Assembly (NCBI GenBank): GCA_000403475.2 | Contig: KE159797.1 | Span: 62,001 to 126,000 of the forward strand | DNA: 64,000 nt | Reading direction: 5' to 3' | DNA from: Lachnospiraceae bacterium MD308 | GTDB taxonomy: Bacteria > Bacillota > Clostridia > Lachnospirales > Lachnospiraceae | In this document: piece after piece, positions 1 through 8,822 of the stretch | Layout: each line of letters starts with the position of its first letter | Position numbering within the stretch: position 1 is the stretch's first letter | The notes under the pieces: model-generated | What the model was told of the DNA's origin: nothing | Databases searched by the model: none | What the model saw: only the letters and a program-made list of their open reading frames with translations | Made by a program: the position numbers and the translations under genes

Positions 1-1251
1 GCGTTTTTCATATAATTTTGCAAATGGATACCAGATTATACCCATAATAACGAACAGAACCGCCTGCGCAATCACATTGCGCCAATCTCCTCCGGTAGAC
101 AGATAGGGCTGCAAAAGAGGGGGCGTCGTCCACGGAATCTGCACATACGCCGGACTGATCCATCCAATCGCAGTCAGCACATATCCATACATCGTTCCCA
201 ACACGGAGGTCAAAAATACAAACGGCAAGAACATCAGCGGATTAAGTACAATCGGCACGCCGAACATCACCGGCTCATTTACACAGAATATACCGGGGAT
301 AAGCGACAGACGCGCCACTTCTTTCAAGTGCGCCGACCTGGATCTCATCCAGATGATAACAAGCGGCAGCGTCATTCCCACTCCGCCGATCATCGTCCAG
401 CTATAAAAGAACGGCTCTGTTAAAATATGCGGAACTGCCTCTTTCGCCGCCACTGCCGCAGCGTTGTCCGCGATATTGGCCAGAAGGAACGGATACATCA
501 CGCCCCACACGGTAAAGGAGCCGCCGTGGATTCCTACAAACCAGAGAAGCTGAAGCAAAAGCGCACAGATCAATGCCGCATACCATGTATCTGTCACTGC
601 CAGCAACGGTGATACAACCATATTTAACACAGAATTAAGGTCAAAACCGATGATTACTCTTAACATCCAAAAAAATACCAGCAAAAGCGCCATCGGCAGC
701 AAGGACGCAAAGCTCTGCGCAATACCGTGGGGCACAGATTTCGGCAGGCGGATAATAATATTATGCTTGTATGCAAAATGCATAAATTCTACTACAATAA
801 TTGCCACTACAAACAGGGTAAACATTCCTTTTGCCGAAAATCCGGTAACATCGAGCACATTGTCAGCGAGATTGACCGGAGCCACCGTTATGATATAGCA
901 AGCCACTGTTACGATACTGACGATTACCGCATCTAGTTCTTCGTACATCCTTGCAAGCTCCGAGCCAAGAGAAATCGCCAGATAAAGAGTCATAAAGTTC
1001 ATCGTCATAGCGTAAAGAATATTCAGTTTTTCCGCATAAGGCGCCATAACGTTTGCCAGGGATTCCACCGGAAGACTTGTCAGAATCAACGGCAGCGAGC
1101 CGATAATGATAAGCGGAATCGTCCGAATCAATGCTGCACGAATTGCTGCAAAATGTCTCTGATTTCCCATCCTGACAAGCGGAGGCGCAAGATATTGTTC
1201 AATCCATCCGCTGAACCTGTCCATTGTTGCTTCAAATTTGTTTGTTTTCAT
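1..1251 (-). CDS. PTS sugar transporter subunit EIIC, lactose/cellobiose family (3' end outside window)
   Basis: This is an integral membrane permease of the phosphotransferase system that imports and phosphorylates a sugar. The frame is open from an ATG at 1249-1251 to the window edge, giving 417 residues with no stop. A strong GAGGAGGG ribosome site precedes the start. The protein begins MKTNKFEATMDRF and has many hydrophobic segments (for example LIRTIPLIIIGSLPLIL). It also has the CelB-like motif GIHGG, and FCVNEPVMFGVPIVLNP, the conserved sugar-binding loop of this EIIC family. It is the last visible gene of the minus-strand operon that starts at 4877. No EIIA or EIIB is visible; they may lie beyond position 1 or elsewhere. 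The substrate is not readable from sequence. Confidence 0.9.
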   Translation of the reverse strand, partial: MKTNKFEATMDRFSGWIEQYLAPPLVRMGNQRHFAAIRAALIRTIPLIIIGSLPLILTSLPVESLANVMAPYAEKLNILYAMTMNFMTLYLAISLGSELARMYEELDAVIVSIVTVACYIITVAPVNLADNVLDVTGFSAKGMFTLFVVAIIVVEFMHFAYKHNIIIRLPKSVPHGIAQSFASLLPMALLLVFFWMLRVIIGFDLNSVLNMVVSPLLAVTDTWYAALICALLLQLLWFVGIHGGSFTVWGVMYPFLLANIADNAAAVAAKEAVPHILTEPFFYSWTMIGGVGMTLPLVIIWMRSRSAHLKEVARLSLIPGIFCVNEPVMFGVPIVLNPLMFLPFVFLTSVLGTMYGYVLTAIGWISPAYVQIPWTTPPLLQPYLSTGGDWRNVIAQAVLFVIMGIIWYPFAKLYEKR

Positions 1252-1314
1252 TAATTTCCCTCCTCACACTAATCATTCGTAAGTTTTCTTTTTTGTACTG
1301 CCTGTTATTTTGCG

Positions 1315-2391
1315 TCACATCCGTGTATGCGCCACTTCCGTAAAGCTGTCATTCGCATCTCTGTTCGGGTCTTTCCCGACTTGCTCCGGCGCAAATACCG
1401 AAAGCACTTGTATAGCCAATGTCATCAGCAGAAGCGACTGTGTCAGCGGATATGCTTTTATTAAAATTCGCCCCTCTTCTTCATCAGTTTTCCCAGAAGC
1501 ATCCAGCATCCATACATGTCCTGCTATCCTTTTGAGATAATGAAATGTCTTCTCAGCCAGTTCCGCAAGGGAAGACCGCGTCTGAAGCAGCAAAACACTG
1601 CTCCTTTTCGTAATCGCCCGGTGCATGCCATGGGAAAACTCGCCGATATCATTGAACATGGACGGAATACACATTGTCTCCATCAATTTCAACTGGCCTT
1701 CCATCGCAGTACCGAAATTCATGCCATATCCAAGAACATATACTTCTTTTAATGCATCTCCGAAATTGCTTTCTGTACACCAGTTTTTCATCTGCTCCGA
1801 CAAATCAGGAATTTCCCGGATCTGTTCGCCAATCTCCTGCAGCACTGCCGCTTTCTTCTCATCGCTCACAATCTGTTTCTCATATCCCAGATGTACGGCC
1901 AGCAGAAGGAGCACAAGCAGCGTGGCGCTGTACCCCTTTGTTTTTGCATTGCTGTCCTCTCTTTCGCATCCCAGCAAAAGGGTATATTCTGATTCCCTGG
2001 CAACCGGCGAGTCCGGCACATCCGTGATGCCAAGAGTGCAAAAGCCGTCTCTTCGGGCCTCGCAGAGCGCTTCCACCACCCCGCTGCTGGTGCCTGTCTG
2101 GCTGATGGCCGCCACCAGCACACTTTTTTTCTCTTCTCTTTGCAGTGCATACGCATTATGCCGGAAGTTCGCCGGAGTATAGACATACACCCTAACCCCT
2201 CCGTAAGCTGACAAAAAATCCGAAACCGCCAAAGCTGCATTGTAAGAACTGCCGTGGGCCACAAAATAGATTGCTTCCGTATCCTTTCCCACTCTGCCCG
2301 CAAATTCCCTGATTTCCTGCGCGTCCATCAGTTTCGCTAAAATCTCTGGTTCCTCTGCAATATAATCCCACATAATGCTTTTGTTCATCAT
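1315..2391 (-). CDS. SIS-domain sugar isomerase/deglycase-like protein (first of two)
   Basis: Proteins with tandem SIS domains bind phosphosugars and act as isomerases, deaminases or deglycases (GlmS C-terminal half, AgaS, FrlB). The sequence shows FVAHGSSYNAALAVSDFL near the N-terminus, the SIS core AAISQTGTSSGVVEAL, and a second SIS half with YVLGYGMNFGTAMEGQLKLME. The start at 2391 (MMNKSIMWDY) is preferred over an upstream ATG because AAGGAGAG lies just upstream and it leaves a 13-bp gap to the preceding gene. It sits between an amidohydrolase gene and the PTS EIIC, so it probably acts on the imported phosphosugar. It is only distantly similar to the SIS protein at 3861-4877, so the two probably catalyse different steps. 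The exact reaction is unknown. Confidence 0.82.
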   Translation of the reverse strand: MMNKSIMWDYIAEEPEILAKLMDAQEIREFAGRVGKDTEAIYFVAHGSSYNAALAVSDFLSAYGGVRVYVYTPANFRHNAYALQREEKKSVLVAAISQTGTSSGVVEALCEARRDGFCTLGITDVPDSPVARESEYTLLLGCEREDSNAKTKGYSATLLVLLLLAVHLGYEKQIVSDEKKAAVLQEIGEQIREIPDLSEQMKNWCTESNFGDALKEVYVLGYGMNFGTAMEGQLKLMETMCIPSMFNDIGEFSHGMHRAITKRSSVLLLQTRSSLAELAEKTFHYLKRIAGHVWMLDASGKTDEEEGRILIKAYPLTQSLLLMTLAIQVLSVFAPEQVGKDPNRDANDSFTEVAHTRM

Positions 2392-2404
2392 CTTGCTCTC
2401 CTTT

Positions 2405-3115
2405 TTATAAGCCGAGTACACGTTTTGCATTTTCACCCAGCATTAGCTCCAAATGTTTTTCATTGCCGCAGATATAGCGTATCTTTTCTATCTCCTGAGC
2501 CTCGTCTCCAAAAGGCGCATCCGAAGAAAAAAGTATCTTTTCCGGCCCTGCAATCTCATACGCCATACGGATTACCGGCACATAGGAGCCGCAAGTGCTC
2601 AGGTAGAAATTGGGAATCTCCTTTGCCAGCCGGCACGCACGTTCATACATCAGCGGCACGCCCATGTGGTATAAGACTACCGGGACATCCGGAAAGCTTT
2701 TCGCCATCTCCGCCCATTTGTCCGGAATCGAAAACATATCTGACTGGCCGTGTGCCACCACGCATTTCTTATATTTGCGGCAGATTTCAAAATAAGAATC
2801 CAGTACACTGTGACGGTCTGCACTGTAACCGAAGCGGATTGCGTTCATCTTCAGCCCATGAAAATGATAGTCTTTAAAGCAGCGCTCTAACTGCTCCTCC
2901 CCGTCTACATCCCATGGATTAATGACCGCGAACCCTAAAGTGCGCTCCGGGTATTTCCTACAGCACTCATCGATATACTCATTATCAACCGTCTCTAATT
3001 GGGAACAGATCATACAGCGCTCCACGCCTGACGCGTCCATAATCTCCAGCAAAGATTCTACCTTATAATTTTCTCCTTTTTTTACTCCGATATGAGCCAA
3101 CATATCTATGATCAT
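2405..3115 (-). CDS. Amidohydrolase-family (amidohydrolase_2-like) protein, copy 1
   Basis: A 236-residue protein beginning MIIDMLAHIG, resembling compact TIM-barrel hydrolases or decarboxylases of the amidohydrolase superfamily (COG2159 type). Visible features are the repeated FAVINPWD segment, VVAHGQSDMF and VVLYHMGVPLMYERA, and the C-terminal ILFSSDAPFGDEAQEIEKI, which matches the family's (F/L)xSDxP strand bearing the catalytic Asp. The N-terminal HxH metal motif is not intact (it reads DMLAHIG), so metal use may be altered. Its ATG overlaps the stop of the upstream paralogue by 4 bp, indicating translational coupling. The two paralogues share the same order of motifs and may form a heteromer or act consecutively. 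Confidence 0.75.
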   Translation of the reverse strand: MIIDMLAHIGVKKGENYKVESLLEIMDASGVERCMICSQLETVDNEYIDECCRKYPERTLGFAVINPWDVDGEEQLERCFKDYHFHGLKMNAIRFGYSADRHSVLDSYFEICRKYKKCVVAHGQSDMFSIPDKWAEMAKSFPDVPVVLYHMGVPLMYERACRLAKEIPNFYLSTCGSYVPVIRMAYEIAGPEKILFSSDAPFGDEAQEIEKIRYICGNEKHLELMLGENAKRVLGL

Positions 3116-3849
3116 AATCTCACCTCACATTCAAGGCCGAATATGCGCGCCGCATTCCTCCACAGCACCTTTTCCTCACCATTCTCGTAATCCTTAACTA
3201 CATTTTTGACCTTCAAAAGCTCCAGCGGATAATATCCCGCTTCCGGTGTTCCGGTGCCTAAGAGCACCCGGTCCGGCCCAACCGTCTTCACTGCCCGGTG
3301 CGCATTAAAATCCATACCCGAGGAAGTCTCAAGATATATATTTTTATGGCTCTTAGCAATGCTGACCGCACTTGCATTGTCATACTGCAGCCCCATACGC
3401 CCCATGATAATATTCACATCCGGATAGTCTTCTGCTATCTGTCCGAAAAATATAGGGCTTGTGAATACCTCAGCCGCTCCGTAACACCACACGACAGCAT
3501 GATACTTTCGGCATATATCAAGGAGCGGGTAGAACACTTCATGCTCACAGAGCATGTAACCATGGCGGAGCGGGTTCATATATAATCCTTTGAATCCTTT
3601 CTTAGACAATGCTTCTTCCAGCTTCTTTGCACTGCCATCTTCCCAGGGATTCACTGTATACAGCCCGATAAAGCGCTTTGGATACTTCTCAAGAGCCCTC
3701 TCCACAGATTCATTGTCCAGGCTTTCCGCATAGCAGCTGATCACTGCTTTATCTATCCCGGCTTCATCCATCTGCTCTAAAAGCATCTCCGCTGTAATCT
3801 CCTTCCGGAATTTATGTTTCCCAATAATATTCGATACATCAATAATCAA
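3112..3849 (-). CDS. Amidohydrolase-family protein, copy 2 (TTG start)
   Basis: A 245-residue paralogue of the gene just downstream. I place the start at a TTG (3847-3849) because AGGGGGTG lies 7 bases upstream and the product then begins (M)IIDVSNIIGKH, aligning with MIIDMLAHIG of the neighbour. A longer ATG start at 3879 would overlap the preceding gene. Shared motifs are LYTVNPWEDG (compare FAVINPWDVDG), VVWCYGAAEVF, IIMGRMGLQYDNA and the C-terminal LLGTGTPEAGYYPLELLKV. In that last motif the family's usual SDxP is replaced by GTGTPEAG, so a canonical catalytic Asp is missing here. The lost catalytic residue suggests a divergent or regulatory role next to the more canonical copy. Confidence 0.72.
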   Translation of the reverse strand: MIIDVSNIIGKHKFRKEITAEMLLEQMDEAGIDKAVISCYAESLDNESVERALEKYPKRFIGLYTVNPWEDGSAKKLEEALSKKGFKGLYMNPLRHGYMLCEHEVFYPLLDICRKYHAVVWCYGAAEVFTSPIFFGQIAEDYPDVNIIMGRMGLQYDNASAVSIAKSHKNIYLETSSGMDFNAHRAVKTVGPDRVLLGTGTPEAGYYPLELLKVKNVVKDYENGEEKVLWRNAARIFGLECEVRL

Positions 3850-3860
3850 AAAAACACCCC

Positions 3861-4877
3861 CTAATGATCCTTCACCCAATCAGGACCAAACAACATACCA
3901 AGCATAGTCTCCGCCGCGATACTTTCCACCAGCGGCATCAGCGTATCACGCAGACGCGGCAGCTTTACTGTAAATACTCTCTCCTGTTCCCGAAGCTTAG
4001 AAGTCGTATATACCATAACCTTCCCTCCATGTTCGAGAATAAACCGGAACATCTTCATCTCTTTTGTGCCTTCTTCCAGTACAGGAAAAAACATCTGGGC
4101 GAGATATTCGCCCGCCATCTTGGCGCTGTGGTACTGGCCATGGGCATAATCCGCACATTCCCACACCGCCGTACTGTTATGCAATCCTTCCCGGTACGCT
4201 AAAGACAACTGCCTCGCCGTAGCAAGAGATGTATTGTTAGCCAACAAATCAAAAAGACTGACACCCTGCGCAAACTCGTACATCGGGCGCGAATTTTCTT
4301 CCCATCTTCCAAGCCAGTTTTCCGCCCAATCCGCTGCTTCCTCTACTTCCTTCCAAAATGAATCATCCAGCTCACCCGTCAGCCTATGAGCCAGAATGTT
4401 GAGAATCAGCATCGTAAGCTCATATGTCTTGCTGGTAATGGATACCTCTTTTCCGGCGCGGATCTGTAACGGTATATCCGCAAGCGTTTCTAACACACAG
4501 CCTTCATTGTTATAAACCCCAACCACTGTAGTTATTTTTTTTGCCTTTTCTGCCAGCTCTACCACTTCCATAGAATTTCCCGACTGCGATACTGCAACAA
4601 TCAGTGTGCTTTCATCGACCTGGCCAAACTGAAAACGTGACAGTTCAAAAGAACTGAATGACAATGCCAAAATACCATGCCCCGTCAGATAGCTACGCAC
4701 CGAATCCACAGCATACAGCGAACTCCCCATTCCGGTAAAAATAACCCGTTTCATTCCTTTTTTTCTGTATTCCCCGACAATCCGGTCAATCTGCCCGGCG
4801 CCGCTGGTCCGGTAATAATCTCCCACTTCGCGCAGCAAATACCCTTGCGTACAAACTTCATCTATAAACCCATTCAC
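3861..4877 (-). CDS. SIS-domain sugar isomerase/deglycase-like protein (second), first gene of operon
   Basis: A 338-residue tandem SIS protein. The first SIS domain contains VIFTGMGSSLYAVDSVRSYL and LIVAVSQSGNSMEVVELAEK, the phosphosugar-binding Ser/Thr-rich loop. The second half contains ARQLSLAYREGLHNSTAVWE. This layout matches glucosamine-6-phosphate deaminase/isomerase-type and FrlB/GfrF-type deglycases. It is the promoter-proximal gene of the minus-strand operon 4877-1 and is divergent from the DeoR-type regulator gene at 5148. A purine-rich AAGGGAGG sits just upstream of the ATG. Which phosphosugar it uses cannot be read from the sequence. Confidence 0.83.
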   Translation of the reverse strand: MNGFIDEVCTQGYLLREVGDYYRTSGAGQIDRIVGEYRKKGMKRVIFTGMGSSLYAVDSVRSYLTGHGILALSFSSFELSRFQFGQVDESTLIVAVSQSGNSMEVVELAEKAKKITTVVGVYNNEGCVLETLADIPLQIRAGKEVSITSKTYELTMLILNILAHRLTGELDDSFWKEVEEAADWAENWLGRWEENSRPMYEFAQGVSLFDLLANNTSLATARQLSLAYREGLHNSTAVWECADYAHGQYHSAKMAGEYLAQMFFPVLEEGTKEMKMFRFILEHGGKVMVYTTSKLREQERVFTVKLPRLRDTLMPLVESIAAETMLGMLFGPDWVKDH

Positions 4878-4917
4878 ACCATTTTTCCTCCCTTCTTTTT
4901 CCCATTTATGTTTTTAA

Positions 4918-5133
4918 TGGTTCGTTATGGTTCATTTATATCACATTTGTATTATTTTGTCAATATACAGTGCAAATTATTTCATTTTTTCATCAAAATT
5001 CATACTTTTCGTACTTATTTCAAACATTTTGCGCTTTATATGTAAAATTTACGTTCTTTTTCTCCTTATTTATCTTGTATTATTCTCTGTGCTGTGCTAT
5101 TATATAAGCATACAAAAAAACAAAATAGAACCA
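4918..5133. promoter_or_regulatory. Divergent control region with repeated TGGTTC half-sites and a sigma-A promoter
   Basis: The 270-bp AT-rich gap separates the catabolic operon from its regulator gene. TGGTTC occurs at 4918-4923 and 4928-4933, exactly 10 bp apart (one helical turn), close to the operon start. Its complement GAACCA occurs at 5128-5133, just before the regulator's ribosome site. DeoR-family repressors typically bind such repeated short motifs. A good promoter for the regulator is TTGTAT (5075-5080), a 17-bp spacer, then TATTAT (5098-5103). Operator function is inference. Confidence 0.55.
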
Positions 5134-5147
5134 AAAGGAGAATCGCC

Positions 5148-5927
5148 ATGATTCAAAACAAACGTTTAGAACAAATTATGAACCTTTTGCAGCAAGAAAA
5201 AAGTGTAAGCGTGAATCAGATCAGTGAAATGCTGCATGTCACTCCCAAAACTGTCCGGCTGGATCTGAAAAAACTAGAAAGTGCCAATGTTTTACAGCGT
5301 GTACATGGCGGCGCGGTACTCTCCAGCCTCCAGCCCACCTCTTTTCCCGTCTCATCCTACCGCCAGAAATGCATGGACAAGAAAGCGGTCATCGCCCAAA
5401 AAGCATTTTCTCTCCTCCGCGAGAACGACACGGTACTGTTAGACGACGGGAGCACATCTTTAGAGCTGGCAAAGCTGTTGGGAGAATTCCGAATCACCGT
5501 ACTGACAAATGATATCTTTATTATTAACGAATTGATGTATAAGCCAAATGTATTCCTCTATGTCATCGGCGGCGCACTGAAGCGCGACGGCGAATCCTTT
5601 GTAATCAACGGCGAAGATTCCATTCAGTTTATTAAAAAGTACCATGTGAACAAAATCTTCCTCGGAATCAGCACACTTGATATCGAAAACGGCGCCATGA
5701 TCTACTACTACGGGGACCGCTCCACGAAACGCGCTTTCATGGCTGCTGCAGATGAAGTCGTATGCATGGCAGACTCGTCCAAATTCAACCACACTGCGTT
5801 TACGCGAATCGCCGGCATACATGAGATTGACACGATAATTACTGACTCTTCTCTTCCCCGGGAAGAGGCTGAAAAATACCAGGCATTAGGCCCCCGCGTA
5901 ATTTACGCCGACAGCCCCAACAACTAA
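5148..5927 (+). CDS. DeoR/GlpR-family transcriptional regulator
   Basis: A sugar-phosphate-responsive repressor, 259 residues. The N-terminal winged helix-turn-helix (NQISEMLHVTPKTVRLDLKKLE) is followed by the family hallmark LQRVHGGAVL. The C-terminal DeoRC sensor domain has DDGSTSLELAKLL, ITVLTNDIFI, FLYVIGGALKRDGESFVI and MADSSKFNHTAFTRIAGI. The start at 5148 follows AAAAGGAG; a longer frame from 5094 has no ribosome site. It is divergent from the SIS/amidohydrolase/PTS operon and very probably controls it in response to a phosphosugar intermediate. Confidence 0.92.
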   Translation: MIQNKRLEQIMNLLQQEKSVSVNQISEMLHVTPKTVRLDLKKLESANVLQRVHGGAVLSSLQPTSFPVSSYRQKCMDKKAVIAQKAFSLLRENDTVLLDDGSTSLELAKLLGEFRITVLTNDIFIINELMYKPNVFLYVIGGALKRDGESFVINGEDSIQFIKKYHVNKIFLGISTLDIENGAMIYYYGDRSTKRAFMAAADEVVCMADSSKFNHTAFTRIAGIHEIDTIITDSSLPREEAEKYQALGPRVIYADSPNN

Positions 5928-5940
5928 TTTTCACGAAAAA

Positions 5941-5980
5941 AGAGAGCGTCCACCGCATATGCAAACGCTCTCTTTCTCTT
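5941..5980. terminator. Intrinsic terminator after the DeoR-type gene
   Basis: A perfect 9-bp stem (AGAGAGCGT at 5941-5949 pairing with ACGCTCTCT at 5965-5973) is followed by a T-rich tail and preceded by an A-run. It could therefore work in both directions between the convergent DeoR-type and dapL genes. Confidence 0.8.
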
Positions 5981-6084
5981 CAATAATATTCTTTTAAATC
6001 AAACTTTTCTCAGGTTCTATATTGGCAGCTCCAGATAGATATCCTTTCCTTTTTTAATGGAAATCACTACTTGTACTTTGCGCA

Positions 6085-7299
6085 TCACAGCTTCTTAATC
6101 CGCTCAATGGCTTCCACAGTATTCTCATAGCTTCCAAAGGCGGTCAGCCTAAAATACCCTTCTCCACTGGGGCCAAAGCCTGAACCGGGCGTTCCGACTA
6201 CATTGGCCTTCTCCAAAAGATAATCAAAAAATTCCCAGGACGTCATACCCTTTGGCGTCTCAAGCCAGATATACGGCGCATTCACACCGCCGGAAACGTT
6301 GTATCCCGCATCTTTTAATCCCTCATAGATTACCCCGGCATTCTTCATATAATCAGCTATCTGCTCCTTAAGCTGGGCTTTTCCCGCCTCAGAGTACACC
6401 GCCTCGCCGGCTCTCTGCACGATATAAGGCGCTCCATTGTACTTTGTCCCGTGTCTGCGTGCCCACAGGGAATGAAGCGTCACATCACCAGACTTTAAAT
6501 CCTTCGGAATTACTGTCGCCCCAAGCCTTACTCCGGTAAAACCCGCGTTTTTAGAAAAACTTCGAAGCTCGATAGCGCAAGCCCTTGCACCCTCGCACTC
6601 GTAGATTGTATGAGGTACATCTTCCTCAGTAATATACGCCTCATAGGCAGCATCATAGATAATCACCGCGCCCACTTTGTTGGCGTAATCCACCCATTCC
6701 TGAAGCTGAGATTTTGTAATGGCAGAACCCGTGGGATTATTAGGAAAGCACAGGTAGATAATATCCGGCGTCTCTTTCGGCAGCTCAGGAGCAAAGCCGG
6801 TTTCCTTTGTGCAGGGCATATAGATGACATCACTCCATGTTTCAGACTTTACATCATAAGTCCCGGTGCGCCCCGCCATAACATTTGTGTCTACGTATAC
6901 CGGATAGACCGGATCGCACACGGCTATCTTGTTATCCTTCGCGAATATCTCCTGAATATTTCCGGAATCACATTTTGCCCCGTCGGAGATAAATATCTCA
7001 TCTGCCCGGATATCACACCCTCTTTCCTGATAGTCGTTTTTCGCCATGGCACTTCTCAAAAACTCGTAACCAAGATCCGGCGCGTACCCGCGGAATGTCT
7101 CTGCATGCGCCATCTCGTCTACTGCTCTGTGCAGGCTTTCGATAATAGCAGGCGCCAAAGGCTTCGTCACATCCCCGATTCCCAGACGGATAATCCGTTT
7201 ATCCGGGTTCGCCTCTGTATATGCCGCTACTTTTTTTCCGATGGTGGAGAAAAGATAACTCCCCGGCAGTTTCAGATAATCTTCATTTACTCTAAACAT
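6085..7299 (-). CDS. dapL: LL-diaminopimelate aminotransferase
   Basis: A PLP enzyme that converts tetrahydrodipicolinate and glutamate directly to LL-diaminopimelate, bypassing acylated intermediates of lysine and peptidoglycan synthesis. The 404-residue length fits the family. Motifs are RLGIGDVTKPLAPAI near the N-terminus, AETFRGYAPDLGYEFLR, FISDGAKCDSGNI, IYLCFPNNPTGSAI, and the PLP-lysine segment LRSFSKNAGFTGVRLG. It lies 21 bp downstream of dapF on the same strand. Together with dapB at 36528 it indicates the aminotransferase variant of the DAP pathway. Confidence 0.97.
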   Translation of the reverse strand: MFRVNEDYLKLPGSYLFSTIGKKVAAYTEANPDKRIIRLGIGDVTKPLAPAIIESLHRAVDEMAHAETFRGYAPDLGYEFLRSAMAKNDYQERGCDIRADEIFISDGAKCDSGNIQEIFAKDNKIAVCDPVYPVYVDTNVMAGRTGTYDVKSETWSDVIYMPCTKETGFAPELPKETPDIIYLCFPNNPTGSAITKSQLQEWVDYANKVGAVIIYDAAYEAYITEEDVPHTIYECEGARACAIELRSFSKNAGFTGVRLGATVIPKDLKSGDVTLHSLWARRHGTKYNGAPYIVQRAGEAVYSEAGKAQLKEQIADYMKNAGVIYEGLKDAGYNVSGGVNAPYIWLETPKGMTSWEFFDYLLEKANVVGTPGSGFGPSGEGYFRLTAFGSYENTVEAIERIKKL

Positions 7300-7320
7300 C
7301 TTCCCAAATTCCTCCTACTT

Positions 7321-8163
7321 TTATATATTAATCTCTCCGTCAAATACGACCGTCGCCGGGCCTGTCATATAGACCACATCCGCCTCCCGGTCCCACTCAA
7401 TCTCAAGGTCGCCGCCTAAAAGCTTCACTGTCACCTTATCTTCGGTCAACCCATTCAATATACAGGACACTGCTACCGCACACGCCCCTGTACCGCAGGC
7501 AAGAGTTTCTCCCGACCCTCTCTCCCACACGCGCATCTGTGCTGTATGTCTGTCCAGCACCTTTACAAACTCCGTATTGACCCGGTTCGGGAATCTCTCA
7601 TGATTTTCGAATTTTGGTCCGATCTCTTCAATATCCAGACCGTCCACATCGTCTACATACACGACTGTATGCGGGTTCCCCATAGAAACACTTGTCATAC
7701 GGTACTCCCGCCCGCCCACCAGAATAGGCGCATCGATAACCGCCTCATCTTCCGGACTGCCTGACACCACAGGAATAAGCTTTGGAGACAATTCGGGCTT
7801 TCCCATATTCACCCGGACAAGCTCTGTCTTCCCATCCTTCACCGTCAGCTCCAGATATTTTATGCCTCCAAGCGTCTCCACCGATATACTTGTCTTGTCG
7901 GTCAAGCCATAGTCGTAAACATATTTTGCCACGCATCGAATACCGTTTCCGCACATCTCACTGCGTGAACCGTCCGCATTGTACATCTCCATCTCAAAAT
8001 CCGCACACTTTGAGGGATTAATCATAATCAGCCCGTCAGAACCAACGCCAAAATGTCTGTCACTCACAAACCTTGCCACTTTTGGCGGGTTTTCAATATA
8101 CTCTTTGAAGCAATTCACATAAATGTAATCATTTCCAAGTCCATGCATCTTTGTAAATCTCAT
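7321..8163 (-). CDS. dapF: Diaminopimelate epimerase
   Basis: Converts LL-diaminopimelate to meso-diaminopimelate by a two-cysteine acid/base mechanism. At 280 residues it has typical length. It begins MRFTKMHGLGNDYIYV. Both catalytic cysteines are present, in ADGSRSEMCGNGIRC and GSGETLACGTGACAVAV. A GGAGGAAAG ribosome site precedes the ATG. It is followed immediately by dapL, so the two consecutive pathway steps are co-transcribed. Confidence 0.97.
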   Translation of the reverse strand: MRFTKMHGLGNDYIYVNCFKEYIENPPKVARFVSDRHFGVGSDGLIMINPSKCADFEMEMYNADGSRSEMCGNGIRCVAKYVYDYGLTDKTSISVETLGGIKYLELTVKDGKTELVRVNMGKPELSPKLIPVVSGSPEDEAVIDAPILVGGREYRMTSVSMGNPHTVVYVDDVDGLDIEEIGPKFENHERFPNRVNTEFVKVLDRHTAQMRVWERGSGETLACGTGACAVAVSCILNGLTEDKVTVKLLGGDLEIEWDREADVVYMTGPATVVFDGEINI

Positions 8164-8231
8164 CTGTCTTTCCTCCGTATCTATTTCCCATTATTTCTAT
8201 CATTTTTTGTATTCTGTTTCGCAATATCCGG

Positions 8232-8777
8232 CTATGACATTACTCTGAGCACCATCTCTGCCGTCTCTGTCATATTCGTACCACTGTCCATACTGCATTT
8301 CTGAATGTATCTGTGGGCCTCTTCCTCGGACATATGGTTTCGCTCCATCAGCAACTCCTTGGCCTGCTTTATTAACGCCTGTTGCCTGGAATCCCGCTTT
8401 CTCACTTCTTGTTTCCTCTTTCTGCGCTTCCTCTCAAGATTCGTGAGCATCATCTCTACTGTATTGATAAAATCGTAAACCTTAAGGGGCATTGAAAGCC
8501 CGATTACCCCCTCTGTGTCTCCTTCACTCCATTTGTCAGGGGACGCAAGAAGAAGCATCTCAAATTCCTTTGGGAGATACTCCCGTAATTCCGTATACAT
8601 CATATCCTTTAATTTATATCCGCAAATAACAATCCCTTCATCAGCACTGTCTGCATAATGAGCCGCCTGTGCGCCGCTCGTACACACCCCGGCAACAGTC
8701 ATACCATTTTTCACCAACAGATTCCGGATATTGGCGGCATTATCTTTATTCGGAAACACTACTATAATTCCAACCAA
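8232..8777 (-). CDS. ANTAR-domain response regulator/antiterminator beside glnA
   Basis: ANTAR proteins bind paired RNA hairpins and prevent termination, often of nitrogen-assimilation genes. The 181-residue protein starts MVGIIVVFPNKDNAANIRNL, a receiver-like domain. The usual phosphoacceptor region reads GIVICGYKLKDM, so the canonical Asp appears absent. A basic coiled-coil linker (LERKRRKRKQEVRKRD) leads to the ANTAR core QALIKQAKELLMERNHMSEEEAHRYIQK. It lies 45 bp downstream of glnA on the same strand. A nitrogen-responsive role without classical phosphorylation is likely but inferred. Confidence 0.88.
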   Translation of the reverse strand: MVGIIVVFPNKDNAANIRNLLVKNGMTVAGVCTSGAQAAHYADSADEGIVICGYKLKDMMYTELREYLPKEFEMLLLASPDKWSEGDTEGVIGLSMPLKVYDFINTVEMMLTNLERKRRKRKQEVRKRDSRQQALIKQAKELLMERNHMSEEEAHRYIQKCSMDSGTNMTETAEMVLRVMS

Positions 8778-8822
8778 TTCCCCACCCCCTGTTTCTTTTA
8801 CCAGCGCAGCTTCAGAAAGCGG

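Noticed and set aside
1625-2182. Long plus-strand open frame opposite the SIS gene
   Set aside because: Antisense shadow, Ser/Pro/Cys-rich, no ribosome site.
6610-7419. 269-codon plus-strand frame opposite dapL
   Set aside because: Antisense shadow rich in Ile, Arg and His; dapL is unambiguous on the other strand.
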